A model generated the notes under the pieces. It had not been told where the DNA came from and made no database searches. It saw only the letters and a list, made by a program, of their open reading frames with translations. Source: Ruegeria atlantica (GTDB lineage: Bacteria; Pseudomonadota; Alphaproteobacteria; Rhodobacterales; Rhodobacteraceae). From it: 64,000 bases of DNA. Where the stretch lies: positions 62,001 through 126,000 of the forward strand of contig NZ_WQCF01000001.1 of assembly GCF_013032455.1 (NCBI RefSeq), given 5' to 3'. A program made the position numbers and the translations under genes. This document shows, one piece after another, positions 54,188-63,125 of this stretch; positions within the stretch are counted from its first letter, which is position 1; every line of letters starts with the position of its first letter.

Positions 54188-54972
54188 GCCCCTGCCTCCA
54201 GCTTGTCTTTGTTCTTCAGCCCGGTGCCCAAATACGCCTCGATCACGTGTTCGTTGGCTTTGATCTCGTCCAGAGTACCTTCGGCCAACACCTTGCCTTC
54301 AGCCATACAGATGACCGGGTCGCAAATTTTGCCAATGAAATCCATGTCGTGCTCGATGACCACGAAGGTATAGCCGCGTTCCTTGTTCAGGCGCAGGATC
54401 GTATCCGCGATGGTCATCAGCAGGGTGCGGTTCACACCCGCGCCCACCTCGTCCAGAAACACGATCTTGGCGTCGACCATCATGGTGCGGCCAAGTTCCA
54501 GCAACTTTTTTTGCCCGCCAGAGACCTGACCCGCCTTGTGGTCAGCCAGATGTTCGATGGTTAGAAACTCCAGAACTTCGTCGGCCTTGGCTTTCAACGC
54601 GCGTTCTTCATCAGCGATGCGTTTGCGTCCAAACCAAGTGTTCCAAAGTGATTCCCCCGATTGCGCGCCGGGAACCATCATCAGATTCTCGCGACAGGTC
54701 ATCGATGAGAACTCGTGCGCGATCTGGAACGTGCGCAACAGACCCTTGTGAAACAACTCATGCGGGGGCAGGCCGGTGATATCCTCACCATCCATGATGA
54801 CCTTGCCACTTGTCGGTGGCAAAACGCCCGCGATCACGTTGAACAGAGTGGTCTTGCCCGCCCCGTTTGGGCCGATCAGGCCGGTGATTGAGCCTTTCTT
54901 GATCTCCAGCGAGGCGCCATCCACCGCGTGGAAGCCGCTAAAATGCTTGTGCACGTCCTCAACGACGATCAT
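54184..54972 (-). CDS. livG: Branched-chain amino acid-type ABC transporter ATPase LivG
   Basis: A 262-residue ABC ATPase. Walker A is GPNGAGKTTLFNVI, signature VSGGQKKLLELGR, Walker B IVFLDEVGAGVN, and the switch His is in VVIEHDMDFI. GVNRTLLMTIADTILRLNKE matches LivG. Lies 107 bp after the binding-protein gene with a stem-loop between. Confidence 0.94.
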   Translation of the reverse strand: MIVVEDVHKHFSGFHAVDGASLEIKKGSITGLIGPNGAGKTTLFNVIAGVLPPTSGKVIMDGEDITGLPPHELFHKGLLRTFQIAHEFSSMTCRENLMMVPGAQSGESLWNTWFGRKRIADEERALKAKADEVLEFLTIEHLADHKAGQVSGGQKKLLELGRTMMVDAKIVFLDEVGAGVNRTLLMTIADTILRLNKERGYTFVVIEHDMDFIGKICDPVICMAEGKVLAEGTLDEIKANEHVIEAYLGTGLKNKDKLEAGA

Positions 54973-55025
54973 GGTTTTCCCTTGCCTTATCCCCGAAAAC
55001 AGAGGTGCAGCCTTTTGTCACCGAA

Positions 55026-55052
55026 ACAGCCCGGACACAAGGCCCGGGCTGT
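55026..55052 (-). other. Stem-loop between binding protein and livG
   Basis: ACAGCCCGG (55026-55034) and CCGGGCTGT (55044-55052) form a perfect 9-bp stem with a 9-nt loop, without a good T run. It sits 27 bp past the binding-protein stop. Such loops commonly stabilise upstream mRNA or partly stop transcription, which raises binding-protein level relative to the permease genes. Confidence 0.7.
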
Positions 55053-55078
55053 CAGGTTTTGCTTTGCGAAGCTATGAA

Positions 55079-56260
55079 TTAACGGTAGTTGACCGTCTTC
55101 ATTTCGCCATCAATGACTTCGATTTCGCGGTAAGAGCCAGCGCTCTCACCGGGTCCGATCAGCTCAACGCCGGACGCACCGACATAGTCGATCTCTTGAC
55201 CTGCGGCGAGCAGTTCCAGACCTTTTGCCAGCTCGCCCGGATAGATCTTTTCACCGGGTTCGTTGGCAACGTCCATGATCTTGCTGCCATAGTCAGCCGG
55301 GCTGCTGGAACCTGCGGCCTGCATGGCCAAAAGGAACAACGCTGCGGCATCATAGGATTCGGGTACGAAGATCGACGAGCCATCAAATCCTTCTGCTTCG
55401 GCCATTGCATAGAAAGCGTCCGCAGCTTCGCTTTTCGACCCAGGAGCCTGGCCATAAGATCCGTCCAGATCGGGGCCGACGTTTTGGGGCAGCGAGTCGC
55501 CAATCATGCCACCCGGCAAGCCGAATGTGTCAAACGCGCCGCTGTCCAACGAGGATTGAATGATGCCCAGACCGCCTTGGTCCAGATAGCCTGCAACAAC
55601 CAAAATGTCGCCGCCCGCCGAGGCCAAAGCACCAACTTCGGCCGAATAGTCTGCTTTGCCGTCTTCATGCGCGGCCACGATGGTCACTTCACCGCCCTTT
55701 GCTTCGAAGGACGACTTGATCGCCTCGGACAGGCCTTTGCCGTAATCGTTGTTGGTGTAAGTCAGAGCGATGGAATTGACCCCACGTTCTGTCAGGATCT
55801 CAGCCATGATTTCACCCTCACGCGCGTCCGAGGGCGAGGTACGGAAGAACAGGCCGTTATCTTCCATCACCGACAGGCCCGGCGAGGTTGCCGATGGCGA
55901 GATCATGACCATGCCATTCGGCACGGCGACGTTTTGCAGAATCGCACCGGTCACGCCCGAGCAGTCGCCGCCGACAAGGCCGTTGATGCCTTCGGCAACC
56001 AGACGTTCGGCGTTTGCCGTAGCCAGCGCGTTGTCGGCGCAGCCAGTGTCGGCGCGAACGGGTGTAACGGTGGACCCGTCAAGCAGCTTACCCGAATCCG
56101 AGACTTCTTTCATCGCCAGTTCAGCGCCGGATGCCATTGCAGGCGAAAGTGATTCAATCGGGCCGGTAAAACCGAACATAATGCCCATCTTGACATCTTC
56201 GGCCATGGCGGTGCCGGCCAGCAAAGCGGTTGCTGCGGTTGCTGTAAGCAGCTTTTTCAT
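55079..56260 (-). CDS. Periplasmic substrate-binding protein of the ABC transporter (LivJ-like fold)
   Basis: A 393-residue type I periplasmic binding protein. The signal peptide (LLTATAATALLAGTAMA) precedes a mature chain with KMGIMFGFTGPIESLSPAMASGAELAMKEVS, then GVTGAILQNVAVPNGMVMISPSATSPGLS and ALTYTNNDYGKG. Two Cys in the mature part (DTGCADN, GGDCSG) may bridge. AGGGAG precedes the ATG at 56260; the frame extends to 56308. Ligand not assignable from sequence. Confidence 0.92.
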   Translation of the reverse strand: MKKLLTATAATALLAGTAMAEDVKMGIMFGFTGPIESLSPAMASGAELAMKEVSDSGKLLDGSTVTPVRADTGCADNALATANAERLVAEGINGLVGGDCSGVTGAILQNVAVPNGMVMISPSATSPGLSVMEDNGLFFRTSPSDAREGEIMAEILTERGVNSIALTYTNNDYGKGLSEAIKSSFEAKGGEVTIVAAHEDGKADYSAEVGALASAGGDILVVAGYLDQGGLGIIQSSLDSGAFDTFGLPGGMIGDSLPQNVGPDLDGSYGQAPGSKSEAADAFYAMAEAEGFDGSSIFVPESYDAAALFLLAMQAAGSSSPADYGSKIMDVANEPGEKIYPGELAKGLELLAAGQEIDYVGASGVELIGPGESAGSYREIEVIDGEMKTVNYR

Positions 56261-56381
56261 GAGGTTACTCCCTGAAGTGGTCTTCAATCTGGGCACGACC
56301 CTAGGCAAGCTTTCGAGAAATGAAAAGTCCTAACGAAAAAGTGTCTTTGCGTGTCGGCGCTCTATCTAGTCTGATAGCTGG

Positions 56382-57518
56382 ATGCAGTGGCTGAGCAGGA
56401 CCGTTAAAAGGTGGAGGACAAGAGTGTTCCGGGCATTTTTCATGGTAGTTTTTACGTGGTCTGGCACCGCGTGGGCCGGAAATTTAACGACCTCGCAAGG
56501 CATTGTCGACGTCACCGAAATGGTGGCAGGGCTTGATACACCTTGGGCCATTGGAGTTCTGCCGGAAGGTGGCTTTTTGGTGACGGAACGCGATGGAACG
56601 CTACTGTATGTCCAAAATGGCAGGACTCAACGCGTTTCTGGTGCACCCAATGTTGTGGCCAATGGACAAGGAGGACTGTTGGATGTCACCATTGCCCGAG
56701 ACTTTCCTCATACACGAGAGATCTTCCTGACTTTTTCGAAACGACAACGGGGCGGCGCAGGGACTGCGCTTGCGGTTGCGCGGTTGTCTGAAACTGGTGA
56801 CAAACTTACAAATCTCAGAGTGATCTTCGAGGCCAATCCGGGAGGATCAGGAGGCCGCCATATCGGCTCGCGCGTGGTTGAGGCTGTGGATGGAACGCTG
56901 TTTCTAACAATCGGGGATCGAGGAGATCGACCCAAGGCGCAGGACAGGTCCAATCACATGGGGTCGGTGATCCGCATTAACCGTGACGGCTCGGTTCCCA
57001 GCGACAATCCCTTTGTTCAGGTAGATGGAGTTCGCCCCGAAATCTGGTCCTATGGTCACCGCAATCCTCAGGGGGCCGCATTGGATTCGCGCGGTCGGCT
57101 TTGGATCTCAGAGCATGGGGCACGAGGCGGGGATGAGGTCAACCTGGTTCAATCTGGCCGGAACTATGGCTGGCCGATCATTTCCTATGGAACGCATTAT
57201 TCGGGGCAAAAGATCGGTGAGGGCACCCATAAACCCGGAATGGAACAGCCCAAGTATTATTGGGACCCATCCATCGCGCCTTCGGGGCTACTGGTGTATT
57301 CCGGCAAGCTGTGGCCAGAGTGGAAGGGCGACATCTTTGTCGGATCGCTGAAATTCGATTACATCGCACGCCTTGAGGGTTCACCGCTGAGAGAGGTTGA
57401 ACAAATCAAGGGGCCAGAAACCGAACGGGTTCGAGATATTGTCGAAGCTCCTGATGGGGCGATCTGGTTCATATCAGTCGGGCAGGGGGCGATTTATAGG
57501 ATGACCCCTGCCAGATAG
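56382..57518 (+). CDS. PQQ-dependent soluble aldose dehydrogenase-like protein (YliI/Asd type)
   Basis: A 378-residue secreted beta-propeller. The N-terminus is a long basic signal (RTVKRWRTRVFRAFFMVVFTWSGTAWA). LDTPWAIGVLPEGGFLVTERDGTL is the family start, GGRHIGSRVVEAVDGTLFLTIGDRG carries an active-site His, and YGHRNPQGAALDSRGRLWISEHGARGGDEVN and GRNYGWP complete the signature. It would oxidise aldose sugars with PQQ in the periplasm. No PQQ synthesis genes are here. Ends 7 bp from the convergent GlxA-like gene. Confidence 0.87.
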   Translation: MQWLSRTVKRWRTRVFRAFFMVVFTWSGTAWAGNLTTSQGIVDVTEMVAGLDTPWAIGVLPEGGFLVTERDGTLLYVQNGRTQRVSGAPNVVANGQGGLLDVTIARDFPHTREIFLTFSKRQRGGAGTALAVARLSETGDKLTNLRVIFEANPGGSGGRHIGSRVVEAVDGTLFLTIGDRGDRPKAQDRSNHMGSVIRINRDGSVPSDNPFVQVDGVRPEIWSYGHRNPQGAALDSRGRLWISEHGARGGDEVNLVQSGRNYGWPIISYGTHYSGQKIGEGTHKPGMEQPKYYWDPSIAPSGLLVYSGKLWPEWKGDIFVGSLKFDYIARLEGSPLREVEQIKGPETERVRDIVEAPDGAIWFISVGQGAIYRMTPAR

Positions 57519-57525
57519 GCCCAAT

Positions 57526-58530
57526 TCAAACAGACAACCGATCGCCCTGTGCGCCGCGCTCACGATAAGGCGTGGTGTTGTAATGCGCACGATAGCATTT
57601 CGAGAAATGCGATGGGCTGGCAAAACCGCAGGCGAGGGCAACGTTGATCACGCTCATATCTGTTTGCATCAACAAGTTGCGCGCTTTGTGCAGGCGTAAC
57701 TCCATGTAATATCGCTTGGGCGACCGGCTGAGATAACGGCGGAACAGCCGTTCGAGCTGCCGCGTCGACATGCCGACATCTTTGGCGAGGATCGAAGGCG
57801 AGATCGGCTCTTCGATGTTCTTTTCCATCATCAGGATGACTTGGCTTAGCTTGGGGTGACGCACGCCAATCCGGGTGGGGGTTGACAGGCGTTGCGTATC
57901 CTGATCGGTGCGGATCGAGGAATAGATCATCTGATCTGCCACCGCATTCGCGAGGTCTTCGCCATAGTCATCAGCAATGATCTTCAGCATCAAGTCGATG
58001 GATGAAGTCCCACCTGCCGTAGTCATTCGATTGCCGTCGATCTGGAACACGGATTTGGTCAGCTCAACCTCGTCAAACTCTTCAATAAAGCTGTCAGAGT
58101 TTTCCCAGTGAATCGTCGCACGCTTGCCGTCCATCAAACCAGCTTTGGAAAGGGTGTAGGCGGCCGTACACAAACCGCCGATACGAAGACCCCGGCGCGC
58201 CTCGCGGCGAACCCAGTTCAGGATTTTCTTGGTCGTCGCGGTCTGAACGTCGACACCGCCGCAAATCAGGACCACATCGTCTCGCTGGAGCTCGATCAAG
58301 TCCGCATCCAGCGTGAATGTTGTTCCCGCCGAACAGGTGACGGCTTCGCCGCCTTCGCCTATAAGTGTCCAGGAATACAGTTTTTTATCGGCCATGCGAT
58401 TGGCGATCCGCAAACTGTCCAGTGCGGATGCAAACGAAAGCAATGAGAATTTGTCCAATAGGACAAATACGAAATTGCGAGGGTTGGTCCCCGTGTTTTC
58501 CACCGTGACAACTTGGCGTTGCTCTTTCAT
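57526..58530 (-). CDS. GlxA-family transcriptional regulator (DJ-1/PfpI + AraC)
   Basis: A 334-residue regulator. The N-terminal half is a DJ-1/PfpI-like domain (NFVFVLLDKFSLLSFASALDSLRIAN, then DVVLICGGVDV and LRIGGLCTAAYTLSKAGLMDGKRATIHW). The C-terminal ~100 residues are an AraC-type double helix-turn-helix (ILAKDVGMSTRQLERLFRRYLSRSPKRYYMELRLHKARNLL). Relatives respond to quaternary amines (GbdR, CdhR). The ATG at 58530 has AAGGA upstream; the frame extends to 58599, so the start is not certain. It is divergent from the DAHP synthase gene. Confidence 0.87.
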   Translation of the reverse strand: MKEQRQVVTVENTGTNPRNFVFVLLDKFSLLSFASALDSLRIANRMADKKLYSWTLIGEGGEAVTCSAGTTFTLDADLIELQRDDVVLICGGVDVQTATTKKILNWVRREARRGLRIGGLCTAAYTLSKAGLMDGKRATIHWENSDSFIEEFDEVELTKSVFQIDGNRMTTAGGTSSIDLMLKIIADDYGEDLANAVADQMIYSSIRTDQDTQRLSTPTRIGVRHPKLSQVILMMEKNIEEPISPSILAKDVGMSTRQLERLFRRYLSRSPKRYYMELRLHKARNLLMQTDMSVINVALACGFASPSHFSKCYRAHYNTTPYRERGAQGDRLSV

Positions 58531-58697
58531 GGCGAATTGTCCTTGATTCGTTGGCCGCTGTACGATCACAGCGGGTATTGTAGCAGACACCATGCTCAAA
58601 GCTTGTTTGCGGCGTCAAGGGGCGCAAATCGTATATGGTCAGTCTTCATTGCATTTTGTATAGAGGCAACCTGAATACTTCAGCGGAGATCAAAGCT

Positions 58698-60068
58698 ATG
58701 ACTGAATGGCAAAAAACGAACTGGCGCAACAAGCCACGGGTTCAGATGCCAGACTATACCGACGCGGTCGCGCTGGCCAAAGTCGAGGCGCAGCTTTCGC
58801 AGTATCCCCCGCTGGTCTTTGCGGGCGAAGCACGGCGTCTCAAGCAACATCTGGGTGCCGCCGGTCGCGGCGAGGCCTTCCTGTTGCAGGGCGGGGATTG
58901 TGCTGAAAGTTTTGAACAATTCAGTGCGGATGCGATCCGCGATACGTTCAAGGTGATGCTGCAGATGGCGATGGTTCTGACCTATGGTGCCAAGGTGCCG
59001 GTGGTCAAGGTTGGCCGTATGGCGGGACAGTTTGCCAAGCCGCGCAGCGCCCCGACCGAGGTGGTGGATGGCATCGAGCTACCCAGCTACCGTGGTGACA
59101 TCATCAACGAGCTTGCCTTTACACCTGAAGCGCGCATTCCGAATCCTGGTAAGATGCTGCAGGCCTACACTCAGGCGGCTGCAACCCTGAACTTGCTGCG
59201 CGCCTTCTCGACTGGCGGTTTCGCCGATATGAGCATGGTGCATTCCTGGACTTTGGGCTTCACAGATGAACAGGACGTGCAGAAATACTCAGAAATCGCA
59301 GATCGCATTCAGGACACCATCGATTTCATGGGTGCGGCCGGAATCACAGCGGACACAACGCATGAATTCTCGACCGTGGAGTTCTACACCAGCCATGAAA
59401 GCCTGCTGCTGGAATACGAAGAGGCGCTGACCCGTCTTGATTCGACTTCTGGCAACTGGCTGGCCGGTTCGGGCCACATGATCTGGATCGGCGACCGCAC
59501 CCGTCAGCCGGACGGTGCGCATGTAGAATTCTGCCGCGGCGTTTTAAACCCGATTGGTCTGAAATGTGGTCCGACGACCACGCCAGAAGACCTCAAGGTT
59601 CTGATGTCCAAGTTGAACCCCGAAAACGAAGAAGGGCGTCTGACCCTGATTGCGCGTTTCGGCGCGGGCAAGGCGGGTGAGCATCTGCCGCGTCTGGTCA
59701 AGGCCGTCAAGGAAGAGGGCGCCAAGGTAACATGGGTCTGCGACCCGATGCACGGTAACACGATCAAATCGGCGACCGGGTATAAAACCCGTCCGTTTGA
59801 TTCAGTCCTGCGCGAGGTGCGTGACTTCTTTGGTGTGCATCAGGCCGAAGGCACCATTCCCGGCGGCGTGCATTTCGAGATGACCGGTCTGGACGTCACC
59901 GAATGCACCGGTGGTGTACGGGCGGTCACCGAAGAAGACCTTTCGGATCGTTACCACACTGCCTGCGACCCGCGTTTGAATGCATCGCAGTCGCTGGAAT
60001 TGGCCTTCCTCGTGGCCGAAGAGCTGACCAATCTGCGCCGTGACCGCAACAAGCGGGCTGCCAGCTAA
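58698..60068 (+). CDS. Class II 3-deoxy-7-phosphoheptulonate (DAHP) synthase
   Basis: A 456-residue plant-type DAHP synthase, first enzyme of the shikimate path, joining PEP and erythrose-4-phosphate. [10 protein letters not shown] has the metal-binding Cys; [42 protein letters not shown] and [13 protein letters not shown] with the metal His are all present. The start is the ATG at 58698; the frame extends upstream to 58635. Terminator follows at 60093. Confidence 0.96.
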   Translation: MTEWQKTNWRNKPRVQMPDYTDAVALAKVEAQLSQYPPLVFAGEARRLKQHLGAAGRGEAFLLQGGDCAESFEQFSADAIRDTFKVMLQMAMVLTYGAKVPVVKVGRMAGQFAKPRSAPTEVVDGIELPSYRGDIINELAFTPEARIPNPGKMLQAYTQAAATLNLLRAFSTGGFADMSMVHSWTLGFTDEQDVQKYSEIADRIQDTIDFMGAAGITADTTHEFSTVEFYTSHESLLLEYEEALTRLDSTSGNWLAGSGHMIWIGDRTRQPDGAHVEFCRGVLNPIGLKCGPTTTPEDLKVLMSKLNPENEEGRLTLIARFGAGKAGEHLPRLVKAVKEEGAKVTWVCDPMHGNTIKSATGYKTRPFDSVLREVRDFFGVHQAEGTIPGGVHFEMTGLDVTECTGGVRAVTEEDLSDRYHTACDPRLNASQSLELAFLVAEELTNLRRDRNKRAAS

Positions 60069-60092
60069 GGTTTAGAAACATAGCACTGGAAC

Positions 60093-60120
60093 AAGGCGGG
60101 CTAATATGACCCGCCTTTTT
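60093..60120 (+). terminator. Rho-independent terminator of DAHP synthase gene
   Basis: AAGGCGGG (60093-60100) and CCCGCCTT (60110-60117) with a T run to about 60120, directly before the convergent PAS gene stop. Confidence 0.88.
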
Positions 60121-60125
60121 CTTTC

Positions 60126-60806
60126 TCAGTCGTCGCGGGATGCGACCAGACGTAAATGGGATCCCGGTCGCTTGAATTCTCTTTGATCTTCGGCAAATTC
60201 GGCTGAGACCTGAAGGCTTTGTTCCTGCGGGGTCTGAATATCGGACACCGGGCGCACCCGCGTATCCGGAACAGTGAACCGGCGCGGGGTTGCGCCGACC
60301 ACGCCATCGCTGACCAGCACACCCAGCACTCGGCTGATGTCCCCTAGGTCACTTTTCAAAGGCAATAGGATCATGCGAGCCTGTAACCGTGTCCGGCCCA
60401 GCTTGCCCGCGGAAATCATGCCAAGTTCTGCAACGGCAGGGCGCGAGAACACTTGTTCCAAGACGTCAGAGACTTGCGTGCGAGCGCTTGGTTCAAAGAA
60501 TGCAGTCAAAGGCATACCGCGCACCTCCATGCCTGCCAACTTGCTCAAATGGCTGCCGGCCAAACGGAATCGCGCCAGACCTGGAGCGATACGTTCTAGA
60601 ATGAAGGTACATTCCAATATATTCTCAAGCCCACGGGGGTCGACTTGCGAACGCATGGGCACGCTGTCGCCTGTGAGCAAAGCGGTCCAATACGCTTCGG
60701 CTTGACGAAGGGGCGATAGACTGCGCCCGCTGGCAAAACGATCCATTGTGACGATCTTTCCAATGTTTGACCCGGAACCGTTCCCGAAAAAGGTTTTCAT
60801 TTTCAT
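60126..60806 (-). CDS. PAS-domain protein (PAS_5/DUF1 type)
   Basis: A 226-residue cytosolic protein. The region PLRQAEAYWTALLTGDSVPMRSQVDPRGLENILECTFILERIAPGLARFRLAGSHLSKLAGMEVRGMPLTAFF is typical of the short PAS domain found in Rhodobacterales and Caulobacter. There is no attached kinase or cyclase domain; the C-terminal third is polar. A sensing or adaptor role is likely, ligand unknown. Starts at 60806 and 60800 are both possible; the latter has AGGG at better spacing. A longer frame to 60860 overlaps upstream sequence. Confidence 0.78.
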   Translation of the reverse strand: MKMKTFFGNGSGSNIGKIVTMDRFASGRSLSPLRQAEAYWTALLTGDSVPMRSQVDPRGLENILECTFILERIAPGLARFRLAGSHLSKLAGMEVRGMPLTAFFEPSARTQVSDVLEQVFSRPAVAELGMISAGKLGRTRLQARMILLPLKSDLGDISRVLGVLVSDGVVGATPRRFTVPDTRVRPVSDIQTPQEQSLQVSAEFAEDQREFKRPGSHLRLVASRDD

Positions 60807-61032
60807 CACCCTAGCGCCAGTTGATCGCGATTTATCTAAAATGCCAGATATCGGGTCCATCCTTTACCGAACAGTTCTGACCAAGCTCAAATTGACACGG
60901 GTTGAGTCAATTTTGGAGGAATTCTTTAATGAATGGTTAACTTCTGAGTTGCGGTCGCAAACTCAGCAAGCTCTTGCCCTGCGCCTGCCGATGGCTTTAG
61001 GTGCAGCAGACGAGCAGACAAGGACAGCCACC

Positions 61033-61923
61033 ATGATCAGATCCATGACCGGTTTCGCCTCGGGCAAAGGGGCGTTCGGACCTCATAGCTGGACGTGGGA
61101 ATTGCGCAGCGTGAACGGTAAGGGGTTGGACATGCGTCTGCGCGTACCGGATTGGTTGACCGGGCTGGAAGCGGCACTGCGCGGCCAGATGTCCAAGGCG
61201 CTGTCGCGTGGAAACGTCACTTTGTCCTTGAGGCTAAACCGCGATGAGACCGCCCCTGATCTGGTTTTGAATGAAGCCGCGATGGCGGCGGCGTTAACTG
61301 CACTTGCAAGAACTCAGGATTTGGCTGCCGTACACGGTGTGACGCTGGCGCCGTCGACTGCGTCCGAAATGATCGCCCTTAAGGGAATGTTGGAAGCGGG
61401 CAGCGACGTAGATGATCCCGCGCCGCTGGTCGGTGAGTTGACGAATGAGTTTGCCGATCTGTTGGCCGCATTCATTGAGATGCGCGAGTCCGAAGGACAA
61501 GCTTTGGCGGAAATACTCGATGGTCAGCTTAAGCAGGTTTCTGCCCTGACTGCGCAAGCCGCGGAACTGGCCGAACAGCGCAAGGAAAAGACCGCTGAAA
61601 CACTGCGCGAAAACCTCGCGCGGGTGTTGGAAAATGCGCAGGGTGCTGATCCTGACCGTGTGGCACAGGAATTGGCGTTGATCGCGGTGAAATCGGACAT
61701 TACCGAGGAAATCGATCGCCTGAAGGCTCATGTCGCGGCAGCACGTGATCTGCTTTCGCAAGACGCAGCCGTAGGACGCAAGCTGGATTTTCTGATGCAG
61801 GAATTCAACCGCGAGGCCAACACACTGTGCTCCAAAGCGCAAAGCGTAGAACTGACTTCGGTGGGGCTTGAGTTGAAGGCCATAATTGATCAGATGCGCG
61901 AGCAAGTGCAAAACGTAGAATGA
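61033..61923 (+). CDS. YicC/YloC-family endoribonuclease
   Basis: A 296-residue protein. The N-terminus [40 protein letters not shown] and the C-terminal [20 protein letters not shown], then [23 protein letters not shown] are the YicC signature. E. coli YicC is an RNase that helps degrade the sRNA RyhB. AAGGA lies 8 nt before the ATG. The frame is open further upstream to 60748 but that part is antisense to the PAS gene. It overlaps gmk by 4 bases, a common pairing. Confidence 0.92.
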   Translation: MIRSMTGFASGKGAFGPHSWTWELRSVNGKGLDMRLRVPDWLTGLEAALRGQMSKALSRGNVTLSLRLNRDETAPDLVLNEAAMAAALTALARTQDLAAVHGVTLAPSTASEMIALKGMLEAGSDVDDPAPLVGELTNEFADLLAAFIEMRESEGQALAEILDGQLKQVSALTAQAAELAEQRKEKTAETLRENLARVLENAQGADPDRVAQELALIAVKSDITEEIDRLKAHVAAARDLLSQDAAVGRKLDFLMQEFNREANTLCSKAQSVELTSVGLELKAIIDQMREQVQNVE

Positions 61924-62582
61924 CTATGGGAACAGCAGACATGGCAGATCGCCGCGGCCTACTTATCATCCTTTCTTCGCCTTCCGGTGCAGGGAAATCC
62001 ACCTTGGCGCGCCGGTTGATGGCCTGGGATGAAGGTCTGGAGTTTTCGATCTCGGCCACAACCCGCGCGCCGCGTCCGGGCGAGGAACATGGGCGGGAAT
62101 ATTATTTTCTGTCCGAGGAAGACTTTAAACAACAGGTTGCCGAAGGGCAGATGCTGGAACACGCACACGTCTTTGGCAATTTCTACGGTTCTCCGGCCGG
62201 ACCGGTGCGAGAGTCGATCAATGCAGGCCGCGATGTTCTGTTTGACGTTGACTGGCAGGGCGAGGTTCAGATTCGCAACTCGGATCTGGGCAAGCACGCG
62301 CTGTCGATCTTCATCCTACCGCCTTCGATCCCAGAACTGCGACGCCGTCTTGAGTCCCGTGGTCAAGACAGCGAGGACGTGATCGCCAGGCGAATGCTGA
62401 AAAGCTGGGATGAAATCAGCCATTGGGGCTACTACGACTATGTATTGGTAAATGACGATCTGGATTCAACCGAAGAGAAGCTGAAAACCATCGTCAGTGC
62501 CGAACGGATGCGCCGCATTCAGCAGCCAAATCTGCAAAACCACGTTCGAACTCTGCAGAACGAATTCGAGGGGCTGTCATGA
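61920..62582 (+). CDS. gmk: Guanylate kinase
   Basis: A 220-residue kinase making GDP from GMP with ATP. P-loop [14 protein letters not shown], then [22 protein letters not shown] for GMP binding and the lid/adenine region ([19 protein letters not shown]). The ATG at 61920 overlaps the yicC stop (ATGA); the ATG at 61941, starting MADRRGLL, is an equally good family start, so the true N-terminus may be 7 residues shorter. It overlaps the next gene by 4 bases. Confidence 0.95.
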   Translation: MTMGTADMADRRGLLIILSSPSGAGKSTLARRLMAWDEGLEFSISATTRAPRPGEEHGREYYFLSEEDFKQQVAEGQMLEHAHVFGNFYGSPAGPVRESINAGRDVLFDVDWQGEVQIRNSDLGKHALSIFILPPSIPELRRRLESRGQDSEDVIARRMLKSWDEISHWGYYDYVLVNDDLDSTEEKLKTIVSAERMRRIQQPNLQNHVRTLQNEFEGLS

Positions 62583-63103
62583 CCATCTACGCCTTGGGAG
62601 AACACGCGCCTGTAATCCACGAAGACACCTGGATCGCGCCCGATGCCAACCTGATCGGCAAGGTCGTGCTAGAGCAGGGGGCCTCGGTTTGGTTCGGCTG
62701 CACCATTCGTGCAGATCACGAAGAGATTCGGGTGGGCGAGGGCAGCAACGTGCAGGAAGACTGCATCATGCATATCGACGCCGGGTACCCTCTGACCATC
62801 GGTAAAAACTGTACGATCGGGCACAAAGTGATGCTGCATGGATGCACGATTGGCGAGAATACTTTGATCGGCATGGGCGCCATCGTTTTGAATGGCGCAA
62901 AGATTGGAAAGAATTGCCTGATTGGAGCAGGTGCCTTGATCACCGAGGGCAAAGAAATCCCTGACAATTCTCTGGTTATGGGCTCGCCGGGTAAGGTCGT
63001 GCGTCAAATGGATGAGGCCGGGGCTCAAAAGATTACGCTTAGTGCACTTCATTACCAACAGAATATGCGCCGGTTTCGCGACGAGCTAAAGCCTGTGTCT
63101 TAA
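62579..63103 (+). CDS. Gamma-class carbonic anhydrase-like hexapeptide protein
   Basis: A 174-residue left-handed beta-helix protein. The three zinc-ligand His positions are visible in [23 protein letters not shown] (two His). Arg and Asp of [11 protein letters not shown] fit the family's salt-bridge pair. This group includes YrdA and Cam homologues; carbonic anhydrase activity is not assured in every member. Translationally coupled to gmk (ATGA overlap). Confidence 0.9.
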   Translation: MTIYALGEHAPVIHEDTWIAPDANLIGKVVLEQGASVWFGCTIRADHEEIRVGEGSNVQEDCIMHIDAGYPLTIGKNCTIGHKVMLHGCTIGENTLIGMGAIVLNGAKIGKNCLIGAGALITEGKEIPDNSLVMGSPGKVVRQMDEAGAQKITLSALHYQQNMRRFRDELKPVS

Positions 63104-63125
63104 CGCGCCCCGAAAGACCAACAGA

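Noticed and set aside
60748-61032. N-terminal extension of the YicC frame
   Set aside because: Antisense to the PAS gene start; the family N-terminus begins at the Met coded at 61033 with a good ribosome site.
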